Assembly: GCF_002072155.1 (NCBI RefSeq)
Contig: NZ_BDIY01000001.1
Span: 496,001 to 560,000, forward strand
Direction: 5' to 3'
Source: Roseovarius sp. A-2
GTDB lineage: Bacteria; Pseudomonadota; Alphaproteobacteria; Rhodobacterales; Rhodobacteraceae
Length of the DNA: 64,000 nucleotides
The position numbers and the translations under genes are program-made. This document shows, in pieces, positions 44,970 to 55,107 of the stretch; positions within the stretch are counted from its first letter, which is position 1; every line of letters begins with the position of its first letter. The notes under the pieces were generated by a model. The model worked only from the letters and a program-made list of their open reading frames with translations. It searched no databases and was not told the DNA's origin.

Positions 44970-46280
44970 ATGACCAGGATCAAATCATTCCATGCTGCGA
45001 CGGCTATGGCCCTTGTTGTCGCAAGCGGCGCATTTGCAGACACCACCGTGACCATCGCGACCGTGAATAACGGCGACATGATCCGCATGCAGCGATTGGC
45101 GCCAGAATTCGAAGCGCAGAACCCCGATATCCGGCTGGAGTGGGTCACCCTCGAGGAAAACGTCCTGCGGCAACGCGTGACCCAGGACATCGCCGCGAAT
45201 GGCGGCCAGTTCGACGTGATGACAATCGGTACCTACGAGGTTCCGATCTGGGGTCAGCAGGGCTGGCTGGTGTCGCTTGATGACATGCCCGAGGTGTGGG
45301 ACGCCGATGACCTGCTGCCGGCCATCCGCGACGGTCTGACCATTGATGGCGCGCTTTACGCGGCACCGTTCTATGGCGAAAGCTCGATGGTGATGTACCG
45401 CACCGACCTGATGGAAAAGGCCGGTCTGGAGATACCCGATGCCCCAAGCTGGGATTTCATCAAGCAGGCTGCGGCGGCGATGACCGACACCGATAACGGG
45501 ACCTATGGCATCTGCCTGCGCGGCAAGGCTGGTTGGGGCGAGAACATGGCCTTTCTGACGGCGATGGCCAACTCCTTTGGCGCGCGCTGGTTCGACGAGG
45601 ACTGGCAACCGGAGCTGAATGGTCCTGAATGGACCGCCGCGGTCAATTTCTACATGGATCTTATGACACAACATGGTCCTCCGGGCGCGTCGACGAATGG
45701 GTTCAACGAAAACCTGTCGCTGTTCCAGCAGGGCAAGTGCGGCATGTGGATCGACGCCACGGTGGCCGCGTCCTTCGTGACCGATCCCGACGACTCGACC
45801 GTGGCCGACACGGTCGGTTTCGCGCTGGCCCCCGACACCGGGCTGGGCCGACGCGGCAACTGGCTCTGGGCGTGGTCGCTGGCCGTGCCGGCAGGCTCTG
45901 ATGCCACGCAGGAGGCCAAAACCTTCATTCAGTGGGCCACGTCCAAGGATTACACCGCCCTTGTGGCCGCGAAAGAAGGCTGGGCCAATGTTCCGCCGGG
46001 CACCCGCAGCTCGCTCTATGAAAACCCTGAATATCAGGCGGCGGCACCTTGGGCGGACATGACGCTGAATTCGATCAATGCCGCCGATCCGACCGACCCG
46101 TCGGTCAAGCCCGTGCCCTATACCGGCGTGCAATTCGTTGCGATCCCGGAATTCGCAGGGATCGCCACGCAGGTCGGTCAGGAGATCTCGGCGGCACTGG
46201 CCGGGCAGCAATCCGTCAAGGAGGCGCTGGACAAGGCGCAAGCGCTGACCCTCGACGAGATGGAAGCCGCCGGATACTGA
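44970..46280 (+). CDS. smoE: Polyol ABC transporter substrate-binding protein (SmoE-like)
   Basis: 436-aa periplasmic binding protein of the sugar/polyol CUT1 class. A Sec signal (MTRIKSFHAATAMALVVASG, cleavage near AFA) precedes DTTVTIATVNNGDMIRMQRL. Sequence character and gene order match the sorbitol/mannitol Smo system of Rhodobacter: binding protein, two permeases, ATPase, polyol dehydrogenase, fructokinase. AGGGAGGAACGG fixes the start. Ligand probably mannitol, sorbitol or arabitol. Confidence 0.9.
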   Translation: MTRIKSFHAATAMALVVASGAFADTTVTIATVNNGDMIRMQRLAPEFEAQNPDIRLEWVTLEENVLRQRVTQDIAANGGQFDVMTIGTYEVPIWGQQGWLVSLDDMPEVWDADDLLPAIRDGLTIDGALYAAPFYGESSMVMYRTDLMEKAGLEIPDAPSWDFIKQAAAAMTDTDNGTYGICLRGKAGWGENMAFLTAMANSFGARWFDEDWQPELNGPEWTAAVNFYMDLMTQHGPPGASTNGFNENLSLFQQGKCGMWIDATVAASFVTDPDDSTVADTVGFALAPDTGLGRRGNWLWAWSLAVPAGSDATQEAKTFIQWATSKDYTALVAAKEGWANVPPGTRSSLYENPEYQAAAPWADMTLNSINAADPTDPSVKPVPYTGVQFVAIPEFAGIATQVGQEISAALAGQQSVKEALDKAQALTLDEMEAAGY

Positions 46281-46398
46281 GCGCGATCGCTTGCCGAGCG
46301 AGGGGCACCCCATTGCGCCCCTCCGAGACAGGCCCGTTTCACAAAGACTACCTTTGATCGAGGCGGCGCGTCGCGGCAGCCTTCAGGAGAGATGAGCC

Positions 46399-47265
46399 AT
46401 GGCGACCCAACATTCCAGATCGGCGGCACGCCTGATGATGGCACCGGCAGTCATACTGCTCCTGGGCTGGATGCTCGTGCCGTTGATCATGACGCTTCTG
46501 TTCTCGTTCAAGAAATACCTGCCGCTGCGTGGCGGCGATCTGGGGTGGGTCGGGTTCGAGAATTACGTCCGTTTCGTCACCTCAAGCGCCTTCTGGCCTT
46601 CGGTTCTGGCAACGCTGGCGATTGTCGGCGGGGTTCTGATCATCACCGTCGTGTTCGGCGTGCTGCTGGCGATCCTGCTCAATCAGCCGATGTGGGGGCG
46701 GGGCATCGTCCGCATTCTGGTGATTGCGCCGTTCTTCGTGATGCCGACTGTTTCGGCACTGGTGTGGAAGAACATGTTCATGGATCCGGTGAACGGGCTG
46801 TTTGCGCATCTGTGGACAGCGTTCGGCGCGGCCCCGGTGGAATGGCTGAGCCAGGCGTCGCTGCAATCCATCGTCATGATCGTGTCGTGGCAGTGGCTGC
46901 CGTTTGCGACGCTGATTCTGCTGACCGCGATCCAGTCGCTTGACAGCGAACAACTCGAGGCTGCCGAAATGGACGGCGCCCCGCCGATCAAGCGGTTTGC
47001 CTATATCACCCTACCGCATCTGGGCCGTGCAATCACCGTCGTGGTGCTGATCCAGACGATTTTCCTGCTGGGCATCTTCGCCGAGATTTTCGTGACCACC
47101 CAAGGCAGCTTTGGCACCCGCACGCTGACCTACCTGATCTATCAGCGCGTGCTGGAGAGTCAGAATGTCGGGCTCGGCTCTGCGGGCGGTGTCTATGCCA
47201 TCATTCTTGCCAATATCATCGCCATTTTCCTGATGCGCATGGTCGGCAAGAACCTTGACGCGTGA
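46399..47265 (+). CDS. smoF: Polyol ABC transporter permease (SmoF-like)
   Basis: 288-aa inner-membrane permease with six hydrophobic segments. The binding-protein-dependent transport loop reads EQLEAAEMDGAPPIKRFAYITLPHL, the EAA motif that contacts the ATPase. AGGAGAGAT precedes the ATG. An upstream 118-base gap after the binding-protein gene contains nothing recognisable as a strong terminator. Confidence 0.92.
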   Translation: MATQHSRSAARLMMAPAVILLLGWMLVPLIMTLLFSFKKYLPLRGGDLGWVGFENYVRFVTSSAFWPSVLATLAIVGGVLIITVVFGVLLAILLNQPMWGRGIVRILVIAPFFVMPTVSALVWKNMFMDPVNGLFAHLWTAFGAAPVEWLSQASLQSIVMIVSWQWLPFATLILLTAIQSLDSEQLEAAEMDGAPPIKRFAYITLPHLGRAITVVVLIQTIFLLGIFAEIFVTTQGSFGTRTLTYLIYQRVLESQNVGLGSAGGVYAIILANIIAIFLMRMVGKNLDA

Positions 47266-47275
47266 GGAGGACATC

Positions 47276-48106
47276 ATGGCCCGCTCAGTGACGACACAAC
47301 GCAAGATCATCAACACCGCCGTCGCGTGGACGGTGGGTTTGCTGATCTTTTTCCCGATCCTCTGGACCATCCTGACCAGCTTCAAAACCGAGGCCACAGC
47401 GATCGCAGATCCCCCGGTCTTTCTGGCCTTCGATTGGACGCTGGAGAATTACGCAACGGTTCTGGAACGCTCCGATTACATGCGGTTTTTGTGGAACTCT
47501 GTCATCATTGCGGGCGGCTCCACCCTGCTGGGTATAATCATTGCGGTTCCCGCGGCCTGGTCGATGGCCTTCGTGCCCGGCCCGCGGACCAAGGACATCC
47601 TGCTGTGGATGCTCAGCACCAAGATGCTCCCGGCGGTGGGGGTGCTCTATCCGATCTACCTGATTTTCATCAAACTGGGCCTGCTGGATACCAGAACCGG
47701 GCTGGTCCTCGTGTTGATGCTGATGAACCTGCCGATCATCGTCTGGATGCTCTACACCTATTTTCGTGAAATTCCGGTTGAGATACTGGAAGCCGCCCGG
47801 ATGGATGGCGCGGGGCTGAAGGAAGAGATCCTCTATGTGCTAACGCCGATGGCAATCCCGGGCATCGCATCCACCCTGCTGCTTAATTTCATCCTGGCCT
47901 GGAATGAGGCGTTCTGGACGCTCAACCTGACCGCGGCCAAGGCGGCACCGCTTACCGCGTTCATCGCCAGCTATTCCAGCCCCGAGGGCCTGTTTTATGC
48001 CAAGCTCAGCGCCGCCTCGACCATGGCGATCGCGCCGATCCTGATCCTTGGCTGGTTCAGCCAGAAACAACTTGTCAGCGGCCTGACCTTTGGCGCCGTG
48101 AAATAA
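47276..48106 (+). CDS. smoG: Polyol ABC transporter permease (SmoG-like)
   Basis: 276-aa second permease, six membrane segments, with EAA loop VEILEAARMDGAGLKEEILYVLTP. The ATG used here follows GAGGAGGACATC; a start seven codons earlier would overlap the previous gene without a good ribosome site. It pairs with the SmoF-like subunit. Confidence 0.92.
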   Translation: MARSVTTQRKIINTAVAWTVGLLIFFPILWTILTSFKTEATAIADPPVFLAFDWTLENYATVLERSDYMRFLWNSVIIAGGSTLLGIIIAVPAAWSMAFVPGPRTKDILLWMLSTKMLPAVGVLYPIYLIFIKLGLLDTRTGLVLVLMLMNLPIIVWMLYTYFREIPVEILEAARMDGAGLKEEILYVLTPMAIPGIASTLLLNFILAWNEAFWTLNLTAAKAAPLTAFIASYSSPEGLFYAKLSAASTMAIAPILILGWFSQKQLVSGLTFGAVK

Positions 48107-48118
48107 GGAGACCAGAAC

Positions 48119-49123
48119 ATGGGACGCATCACACTTGACAAGGTCTCCAAGAGTTTCGGCGATGTCGAGGTCATTCCACCGCTGGATCTGACCATCGAGG
48201 ACGGAGAGTTCACCGTGTTCGTCGGCCCGTCGGGCTGTGGAAAATCCACCCTGCTGCGCCTGATCGCGGGGCTTGAGGACACCAGCTGCGGCCATATCCG
48301 CATTGATGGCAATGACGCCACACATGTGCCGCCCGCCAAGCGGGGCCTTGCGATGGTGTTTCAATCCTACGCGCTTTACCCGCATATGTCGGTGCGCAAG
48401 AACATCGCCTTTCCGATGAAGATGGCCGGGGTCTCCGAGGACGAACAGGCGCGCCGCATCGACGCCGCCGCGAAGGCGCTGAACCTCACCGACTATCTGG
48501 ACCGCCGTCCAGGGCAGCTTTCGGGGGGGCAGCGTCAGCGGGTCGCCATCGGCCGCGCCATCGTGCGCGAGCCTGCGGCGTTCCTGTTTGACGAGCCATT
48601 GTCGAACCTCGATGCCGCGCTGCGGGTGGGGATGCGGCTGGAAATCAGCGAGCTGCATAAACGGCTGAAAACGACGATGATCTATGTCACCCACGATCAG
48701 GTCGAAGCCATGACCATGGCCGACAAGATCGTCGTGCTGCGGGCGGGCGTGATCGAACAGGTCGGCAGCCCGCTGGATCTATATCGCGCGCCACGCAACA
48801 CCTTTGTCGCGGGCTTCATCGGCTCGCCCAAGATGAACCTGATCGGAGGCGAGGAGGCCGCCCGACACGGGGCCCGTACCATCGGCATCCGCCCCGAGCA
48901 TATCGACGTCGTCGAGGATAGCGGCACCTGGCAAGGTACGGTGGGGGTGGCCGAGCATCTCGGCTCGGACACGTTCTTTCATATCCATGGCACCGGCCTG
49001 ACCGAGACCCTTACGGTGCGCGCATTGGGCGAGGTGACCCTGCGCCACGGTGACACGATCCACCTGTCGCCGCGCACCGATCAAATTCACCGGTTCGACG
49101 CGCAAGGATTGCGGATCGAATGA
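48119..49123 (+). CDS. smoK: Polyol ABC transporter ATPase (SmoK-like)
   Basis: 334-aa MalK-type ATPase. Walker [12 protein letters not shown] near residue 37, signature [14 protein letters not shown], Walker [18 protein letters not shown]-loop [15 protein letters not shown], and a C-terminal TOBE-type regulatory domain ([16 protein letters not shown]). AAGGAGACC precedes the ATG. It overlaps the next gene by 4 bases. Confidence 0.94.
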   Translation: MGRITLDKVSKSFGDVEVIPPLDLTIEDGEFTVFVGPSGCGKSTLLRLIAGLEDTSCGHIRIDGNDATHVPPAKRGLAMVFQSYALYPHMSVRKNIAFPMKMAGVSEDEQARRIDAAAKALNLTDYLDRRPGQLSGGQRQRVAIGRAIVREPAAFLFDEPLSNLDAALRVGMRLEISELHKRLKTTMIYVTHDQVEAMTMADKIVVLRAGVIEQVGSPLDLYRAPRNTFVAGFIGSPKMNLIGGEEAARHGARTIGIRPEHIDVVEDSGTWQGTVGVAEHLGSDTFFHIHGTGLTETLTVRALGEVTLRHGDTIHLSPRTDQIHRFDAQGLRIE

Positions 49124-50622
49124 CGCGGGCCATGTACTCCACTCAGATCAGGCACACAGATATGACGACACCCCTCGCGCGTTCCACGCTTTCGCAACTG
49201 CCCGGTCGCGTCTCGGTCCCGTCCTATGACCGTGCCGACCTGTCGCCTGGCATCCTGCATATCGGCATGGGCAATTTTCATCGCGCCCATCAGGCGGCCT
49301 ATCTCGACCGGCTGTTCAATCTCGGCCTCGATCACGACTGGGCCATCGTCGGTGCCGGGATCATGCCGTTCGACGCCGCGCGGCGCGCCGCGCTTGAACC
49401 GCAGGATTGGCTCAGCACCGTGGTTGAACTGAGCCCCGACACCTACGAGGCGCGCGTGACCGGCGCGATGATCGACTTTTGCCCGGTAGACGCACAGGCC
49501 ATCATCCGGCGCATCGCAGATCCGGCAATCCGCATCGTGTCGCTGACCATCACCGAGGGCGGCTATTTTATCGACGCGGCCACCGGGATGTTCGATCCCG
49601 CGCATCCGGACATCCGGCACGACGCGGCCATGCCCGACGCGCCGGTGACGGTCTTTGGCATCCTGCTGGCTGGTTTGCGACTGCGCCAAGAGACGGGACA
49701 GCCGCCGCCCACCATCCTGTCCTGCGACAACATCCCCGAAAACGGGCATGTCGCGCGTCAGGCGCTTGCGGGTCTTGCCGCACTGATGTCTGACGAGTTG
49801 CATGGCTGGATCATGGAGCAGGTGGCCTGCCCGAATTCGATGGTTGATCGCATCACCCCGGCCACCTCTGAGGCCAAGCGCGTGATGGTCGCCGATACGT
49901 TCGGCATCGACGATGCCGCCCCCGTGGTCTGCGAGCCGTTCACGCAATGGGTCATGGAAGACAATTTTCCATTGGGGCGTCCGGCGCTGGAAAAGGTGGG
50001 AGTTGAATTCGTGGCGGACATCGCCGCCCACGAGACAATGAAGCTGCGCATCCTCAATGCCAGCCATGCCGCGCTGTCCTATCCGTCTGCCCTGTTGGGC
50101 TATGACTGCGTGCATGATGCCCTGGCCGATGCCGATGTTTCGGGCTGGATCACCCGGCTGATGCACGAAGAGGTCATTCCGGTGCTTGCGCCGATTCCCG
50201 GCGTGAACTATCCGGACTATCTGAAAACCTGTCTTGAGCGTTTCGCCAACCCGGAAGTGCGCGACACCATCGCCCGGCTTTGTCAGGACGGATCGAACCG
50301 GCAGCCCAAGTTCATCCTGCCCACGGTCCGCGATGCGCTCGCCACCGGGCGCCCGCTTGACGGGCTTGCGCTTGAGGTGGCTCTGTGGTGTCGCTATTGC
50401 GCCGAGAGCCAAGAACTGACCGACCCGCGGGCGGATATGCTGCGCGCGGCGGCGCGCGCGGCGCGGCAGACCCCGGCGGCGTTTCTCGGGCTGACAGAGG
50501 TGTTCGGTATCCTGGGACAACACGACAGGTTCGCAAACGCCTGTGCCCGGCAGATCGAGGCGGTCTGGTCCGGCGATGTGCGCGCCGCGCTGCGGGCGTT
50601 CCTGAACAAGAAGGCGGCCTGA
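49120..50622 (+). CDS. mtlK: Mannitol 2-dehydrogenase-family polyol dehydrogenase
   Basis: About 500-aa NAD-dependent long-chain polyol dehydrogenase, oxidising mannitol (or arabitol) to fructose (or xylulose). It has [22 protein letters not shown] at the N-terminus and the catalytic pattern Lys-x4-Asn-x2-His in [14 protein letters not shown]. The first ATG overlaps the ATPase stop (ATGA); an internal ATG at 49162 gives a product nearer the common length and remains possible. No separate sorbitol dehydrogenase (SmoS) gene is present between the ATPase and this gene. Confidence 0.9.
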   Translation: MTRAMYSTQIRHTDMTTPLARSTLSQLPGRVSVPSYDRADLSPGILHIGMGNFHRAHQAAYLDRLFNLGLDHDWAIVGAGIMPFDAARRAALEPQDWLSTVVELSPDTYEARVTGAMIDFCPVDAQAIIRRIADPAIRIVSLTITEGGYFIDAATGMFDPAHPDIRHDAAMPDAPVTVFGILLAGLRLRQETGQPPPTILSCDNIPENGHVARQALAGLAALMSDELHGWIMEQVACPNSMVDRITPATSEAKRVMVADTFGIDDAAPVVCEPFTQWVMEDNFPLGRPALEKVGVEFVADIAAHETMKLRILNASHAALSYPSALLGYDCVHDALADADVSGWITRLMHEEVIPVLAPIPGVNYPDYLKTCLERFANPEVRDTIARLCQDGSNRQPKFILPTVRDALATGRPLDGLALEVALWCRYCAESQELTDPRADMLRAAARAARQTPAAFLGLTEVFGILGQHDRFANACARQIEAVWSGDVRAALRAFLNKKAA

Positions 50623-50623
50623 G

Positions 50624-51550
50624 ATGATCCTGTGTTGCGGCGAGGCGCTGATCGACATGATCCCCGCAAGGATGGCGGACGGGCAGGGCGGCTTTGTCCC
50701 GCATCCCGGTGGCGCGGTATTCAACACGGCCATCGCCCTTGGTCGGCTTGGGGCGCACACCGGTCTGCTCACCGGCCTTTCGACCGACATGTTCGGCGCG
50801 CAACTCGTGGACGCGCTGACGGACAGCCATGTGGATGCAAGCCTTGCGATTCGCTCCGACCGGCCCACGACGCTGGCTTTCGTGCAGGTTGCAGACGGGC
50901 AGGCTACCTACAGCTTTTTTGACGAGAATTCTGCCGGACGCGTGTTGACCCCGGGCGACATGCCGATCCTGCCGGATGCCATCGCCGCGCTTTTTTTCGG
51001 GGGTATCAGCCTCGCGTGTGAACCGGCGGCAGAGGCATATGCCGATCTGCTTGCGCGCGAGGGCAAAACCCGTGCGGTCATGCTCGACCCCAATATTCGC
51101 CCCGGTTTTATCGAGCATGTCGACCGCTACCGTGCGCGACTGAACGCGATGCTGGCGCAGGCGGATATCGTCAAGGTCTCCGACGAGGATCTTGACTGGA
51201 TCGTACCCGGCGCGCGACCGCTGAACGACAAGGTCGCGGTGCTTCAGGAGAACGGACCCTCGGTGGTGATCGTGACCCGTGGGGGCGCGGGTGCGACCGG
51301 GGTTCTGCGGGATGGCACGGAGGTTCATGTGCCCGCCGAAACGGCGACGCCTGTCGATACCGTGGGGGCCGGGGACACGTTCAACGCGGGCGTGCTTGCG
51401 AAACTCTCCGAGGCGGGGCAGTTGCAAGGCGACGCGCTGGGGCATCTGTCCGCGGACGCCCTGCAAGTTGCGATGGCCTATGGCGCGAAGGTTGCCGCTG
51501 TCACGGTTTCGCGCGCGGGGGCAAACCCTCCCTGGGCGAGAGAGGTATGA
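50624..51550 (+). CDS. PfkB-family fructokinase
   Basis: 308-aa ribokinase-family sugar kinase, most likely phosphorylating the fructose made by the upstream dehydrogenase (as MtlZ/Frk in Rhodobacter). It starts MILCCGEALIDMIP and has the glycine-rich substrate region HPGGAVFNTAIALGRLGAHTG and the ATP/anion-hole motif DTVGAGDTFNAG with catalytic Asp. The start lies one base after the previous stop. It ends the polyol operon. Confidence 0.92.
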   Translation: MILCCGEALIDMIPARMADGQGGFVPHPGGAVFNTAIALGRLGAHTGLLTGLSTDMFGAQLVDALTDSHVDASLAIRSDRPTTLAFVQVADGQATYSFFDENSAGRVLTPGDMPILPDAIAALFFGGISLACEPAAEAYADLLAREGKTRAVMLDPNIRPGFIEHVDRYRARLNAMLAQADIVKVSDEDLDWIVPGARPLNDKVAVLQENGPSVVIVTRGGAGATGVLRDGTEVHVPAETATPVDTVGAGDTFNAGVLAKLSEAGQLQGDALGHLSADALQVAMAYGAKVAAVTVSRAGANPPWAREV

Positions 51551-51594
51551 AATGATCCTTGGGAGAAAGGTGCGTTCCCTTATGTGCCCAGATA

Positions 51595-51608
51595 TGTTAG
51601 CGCTAACA
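51595..51608. promoter_or_regulatory. LacI/GalR-type palindrome ahead of zwf
   Basis: TGTTAGCGCTAACA is a perfect 14-base palindrome in the 107-base gap between the kinase stop and the 30-codon ORF before zwf. It has the central CG-rich dyad of LacI-family operators but differs from TTTACGCGCGTAAA, so another regulator, coded outside the window, is expected. Confidence 0.65.
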
Positions 51609-51657
51609 AAAAGTTGCGTCGGCAGCTCTAGTCTCGCGTTGTGCAGGAGGTCGTGAC

Positions 51658-51750
51658 ATGACACTCAAACTTGCGATCACCGGTTTCGAGGAGCGCGGCG
51701 AGCTGTGTGCATTGCCGCATCACGACAGAACATTTTTGAGGGGATGTTGA
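51658..51750 (+). CDS. 30-codon ORF with strong ribosome site before zwf
   Basis: ATG at 51658 is preceded at 7 bases by a perfect AGGAGG and opens MTLKLAITGFEERGELCALP, ending FLRGC. The stop lies four bases before the zwf ATG. I do not recognise it. It could be a leader peptide coupling translation to zwf, or the surviving first codons of a lost gene. zwf itself has only GAGG close to its ATG. Confidence 0.4.
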   Translation: MTLKLAITGFEERGELCALPHHDRTFLRGC

Positions 51751-51754
51751 GGTC

Positions 51755-53209
51755 ATGGTGTCGCGTGTCATTCCCGTCGATCCGTTCGATCTCGTCCTTT
51801 TCGGCGCGACGGGCGATCTGGCCCGGCGCAAGATCATTCCCGGTCTGTTCCATCGTTTCGTTGTAGGGCAGATCCCCCCCGGGGCCCGGATCATCGGCGC
51901 CGCGCGGACCGAAACGACCCATGACGCTTTTGTCCAACTGATCCGCGAGAGCCTTGAAGAGTTCGTGCCGAAAGCGGCGTCCCAGGGTGCCGAGATCGCT
52001 GCGTTCCTGGAGACGCTGCGCTATGTCTGCGTGGATGCCGCAGGCGAGGCGGGTTGGCGAGACCTGGGCCAGCATCTGCGTCCCGAGGCCGTGCGCGCCT
52101 TCTACCTTTCCGTTTCGCCCGCGCTCTTCGGTGCGATCGCCTCCAATCTGGATGCCCACCAGCTGGCCACGCCCGAGAGCCGTATCGTCGTTGAAAAGCC
52201 ATTCGGGCGCGATCTCGCCTCATCCCAAGCCCTGAACGCGGATCTGCGCGGCGTCTTTGACGAAGGCCAGATCTACCGAATTGATCACTATCTCGGCAAG
52301 GAAACCGTCCAGAATCTCATGGTGCTGCGCTTTGCCAATTCGCTGTGGGAGCCGCTGTGGAATTCCACCCATATCGACCACGTGCAGATCACCGTGGCCG
52401 AGAGCCTCGGCGTCGAGGGGCGGGGCGAGTATTATGACCGGTCCGGCACCATGCGCGACATGGTGCAGAACCACCTGATGCAGCTCTTGTGCCTCACCGC
52501 GATGGAGCCGCCCTCGCGGTTCCGACCCGATGCGGTGCGCGACGAAAAGGTCAAGGTGATCGAGGCGCTTGATCCGGTGGTGCCGACCAATATTGTCCGG
52601 GGTCATCAGTATCGTGCAGGCAGCGATGCAGAGGGATACCGCGATCACGCGGGCGACCCGCAGAGCCTGACCGAGAGCTTTGTCGCCATGAAGGTGAATG
52701 TCGGCAACTGGCGCTGGGCCGGTACGCCGTTTTACCTGCGCACGGGCAAGAAGCTGCGCGCGCGGACCTCGGAGATCGCGATCATGTTCCGCGACCCGCC
52801 GCATATGATCTTTCCCAGGATCGAAGGGCGGCGTGGCAATGCGCTGATCATTCGCCTGCAACCCGATGAAGGGATAACGCTGCGGACCACGATCAAGGAA
52901 CCTGGCCCCGGTGGCATGCGGGTGGCCGAAGTGGCGCTCGACATGGCCTTCGCCGAGGCGCTTGGCCCCCACGCCGAGGCGCAGGACGCCTATGAGCGGC
53001 TGATCATGGATGTGATCCGGGGCGATCAGACCCTCTTCATGCGCGGCGATGAGGTCGAGGCCGCCTGGGCCTGGGTTGATCCGATCATCCGCCGATGGGA
53101 GGAAGACGGACAGGCACCCGCGCCCTATGATGTCGGCAGTTCCGGCCCCGAAGATGCGCTGATGCTGCTGCACCGTGACGGACGCCGCTGGCGCGAAATA
53201 CAGGTATGA
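51755..53209 (+). CDS. zwf: Glucose-6-phosphate 1-dehydrogenase
   Basis: 484-aa NADP-dependent enzyme making 6-phosphogluconolactone. The coenzyme motif is FDLVLFGATGDLARRKIIPGL, the substrate site is YRIDHYLGKETVQNLMVLRF, and GTPFYLRTGKKL follows. It feeds the Entner-Doudoroff genes behind it. No 6-phosphogluconolactonase gene (pgl) lies between zwf and edd, so that step must be coded elsewhere or occur spontaneously. Confidence 0.96.
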   Translation: MVSRVIPVDPFDLVLFGATGDLARRKIIPGLFHRFVVGQIPPGARIIGAARTETTHDAFVQLIRESLEEFVPKAASQGAEIAAFLETLRYVCVDAAGEAGWRDLGQHLRPEAVRAFYLSVSPALFGAIASNLDAHQLATPESRIVVEKPFGRDLASSQALNADLRGVFDEGQIYRIDHYLGKETVQNLMVLRFANSLWEPLWNSTHIDHVQITVAESLGVEGRGEYYDRSGTMRDMVQNHLMQLLCLTAMEPPSRFRPDAVRDEKVKVIEALDPVVPTNIVRGHQYRAGSDAEGYRDHAGDPQSLTESFVAMKVNVGNWRWAGTPFYLRTGKKLRARTSEIAIMFRDPPHMIFPRIEGRRGNALIIRLQPDEGITLRTTIKEPGPGGMRVAEVALDMAFAEALGPHAEAQDAYERLIMDVIRGDQTLFMRGDEVEAAWAWVDPIIRRWEEDGQAPAPYDVGSSGPEDALMLLHRDGRRWREIQV

Positions 53210-53291
53210 TGACGAGAACGGCGTTCCCGTCGGATGATTCAGTGTCGGTGACGCGCCTGCCGGGCGCGCGCCGCAAGACAGGAGACCCAGA

Positions 53292-55103
53292 ATGACCAAA
53301 GTGACCGACACGGTCCGGCGGGTAACGGACCGGATCATCGCGCGCAGCGCACCCACCCGGAATGCCTATCTGGACATCATGGCGGCGGCCCGCGCGAAGG
53401 GGCCCGCGCGGGGGCATCTGTCGTGCAGCGGGCAGGCGCATGCCTATGCGGCGTCGGGCACCGACAAGGACCGGCTGGCGGGCACGAGCGCTGGCAACCT
53501 CGGCATCGTGACCGCCTATAACGACATGCTGTCGGCGCATCAGCCGTTCGAACGGTTCCCTGATCTGATCCGTCAAGCGGCGCGCGAGGCGGGCGGCACG
53601 GCGCAGGTGGCGGGCGGTGTGCCCGCGATGTGCGACGGCATCACGCAAGGCGAGGCGGGGATGGAGTTGTCGCTGTTTTCGCGCGACGTGATCGCGCTCG
53701 CGGCCTCGGTGGCGCTCAGTCACAACACGTTTGATGCCGCTGTTTTCCTTGGGGTCTGCGACAAGATCGTGCCAGGGCTGGTGATCGCGGCGCAGGCCTT
53801 TGGCCATCTTCCGGCGGTGTTCCTGCCCGCAGGCCCGATGCAGAGCGGGCTGCCCAATGACGAAAAGGCGAAGGTGCGCCAGAAATTCGCCAATGGCGAA
53901 GTGGGCCGCGACGCGCTGATGCAGGCCGAGATGGCCTCCTATCACGGGCCGGGCACCTGCACCTTCTACGGCACCGCCAATACCAACCAGATGCTGATGG
54001 AATTTATGGGGCTGCACCTTCCGGGGTCCAGCTTTGTAACCCCCAATACCGACCTGCGCGATGCGCTCACTCGCGAGGGTGCCAAGCGCGCGCTTGGTCT
54101 CAGCGCCTTGGGCAACGACTACACCCCGGTCTGCGACATTCTCGACGAGCGCGCCTTCGTGAACGGCATCGTCGGGCTGAACGCTACAGGGGGGTCCACC
54201 AACCTGCTAATTCATCTGATTGCCATGGCCCGCGCGGGCGGCATCCTGCTCGACTGGCAGGATTTCTCGGAACTGAGCGAGGTCACGCCCCTGATGGCCC
54301 GGGTCTATCCCAACGGTCTGGCCGACGTGAACCATTTTCACGCCGCCGGGGGCCTCGGTTACATGATCGGCGATTTGCTCAAGGCGGGGCTGCTTCACCC
54401 TGACACCAGGACCGTCGCGGGCACCGGGCTTGAGCATTACACCAAGGCCCCCGTATTCACCGATGGAGACCTCTCATGGCGCGATGGTCCGGGTGAAAGC
54501 CTGAACGACAAGATCCTGCGCCCCGTTTCCGACCCGTTCCAGCCCTCGGGCGGGCTTGTGCGGCTTGCCGGATCGCTTGGCACGGCGGTTATGAAGGTCT
54601 CTGCCGTCGCAACCGAGCACCAGATCATCGAAGCGCCGGTGCGCGTGTTCCATGATCAGGACGATGTGAAGGCCGCGTTCAAGGCGGGGGATCTGACCGG
54701 CGACTTGATCGTCGTTGTCCGTTTCCAGGGACCCAAGGCCAACGGCATGCCCGAGTTGCACAGCCTGACGCCCGTCCTGTCGATCCTGCAAGGGCGCGGC
54801 CAGAAGGTGGCGCTGGTCACCGACGGGCGCATGTCAGGTGCCTCGGGCAAGGTGCCCGCCGCGATCCATGTCAGCCCCGAAGCGGTTGAGGGCGGCCCGA
54901 TTGCAAAGCTGCATGACGGTGATCTGCTGCGGATCGACGCGACGCAAGGCACGCTTGAGATTCTGACGCCCGGCGTGGCAGAGCGGCCCGCCGTCACCGC
55001 CGATCTTTCTGCAAATGCCGCAGGCACGGGGCGTGAACTTTTCGCCATGTTTCGCAATACAGTTGGTTCCGCCACCATCGGTGCCAGTATTTTCGGAGGC
55101 TGA
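53292..55103 (+). CDS. edd: 6-Phosphogluconate dehydratase
   Basis: 603-aa [4Fe-4S] dehydratase of the Entner-Doudoroff pathway, forming KDPG from 6-phosphogluconate. Family features include SAGNLGIVTAYNDMLSAHQPFE, GGVPAMCDGITQGEAGMELSL, LGVCDKIVPGL (cluster Cys), CTFYGTANTNQMLMEFMGLHLPG and, near the end, VTDGRMSGASGKVPAAIHV. AGGAGA precedes the ATG. Length is normal. Confidence 0.96.
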   Translation: MTKVTDTVRRVTDRIIARSAPTRNAYLDIMAAARAKGPARGHLSCSGQAHAYAASGTDKDRLAGTSAGNLGIVTAYNDMLSAHQPFERFPDLIRQAAREAGGTAQVAGGVPAMCDGITQGEAGMELSLFSRDVIALAASVALSHNTFDAAVFLGVCDKIVPGLVIAAQAFGHLPAVFLPAGPMQSGLPNDEKAKVRQKFANGEVGRDALMQAEMASYHGPGTCTFYGTANTNQMLMEFMGLHLPGSSFVTPNTDLRDALTREGAKRALGLSALGNDYTPVCDILDERAFVNGIVGLNATGGSTNLLIHLIAMARAGGILLDWQDFSELSEVTPLMARVYPNGLADVNHFHAAGGLGYMIGDLLKAGLLHPDTRTVAGTGLEHYTKAPVFTDGDLSWRDGPGESLNDKILRPVSDPFQPSGGLVRLAGSLGTAVMKVSAVATEHQIIEAPVRVFHDQDDVKAAFKAGDLTGDLIVVVRFQGPKANGMPELHSLTPVLSILQGRGQKVALVTDGRMSGASGKVPAAIHVSPEAVEGGPIAKLHDGDLLRIDATQGTLEILTPGVAERPAVTADLSANAAGTGRELFAMFRNTVGSATIGASIFGG

Positions 55104-55107
55104 TCAA

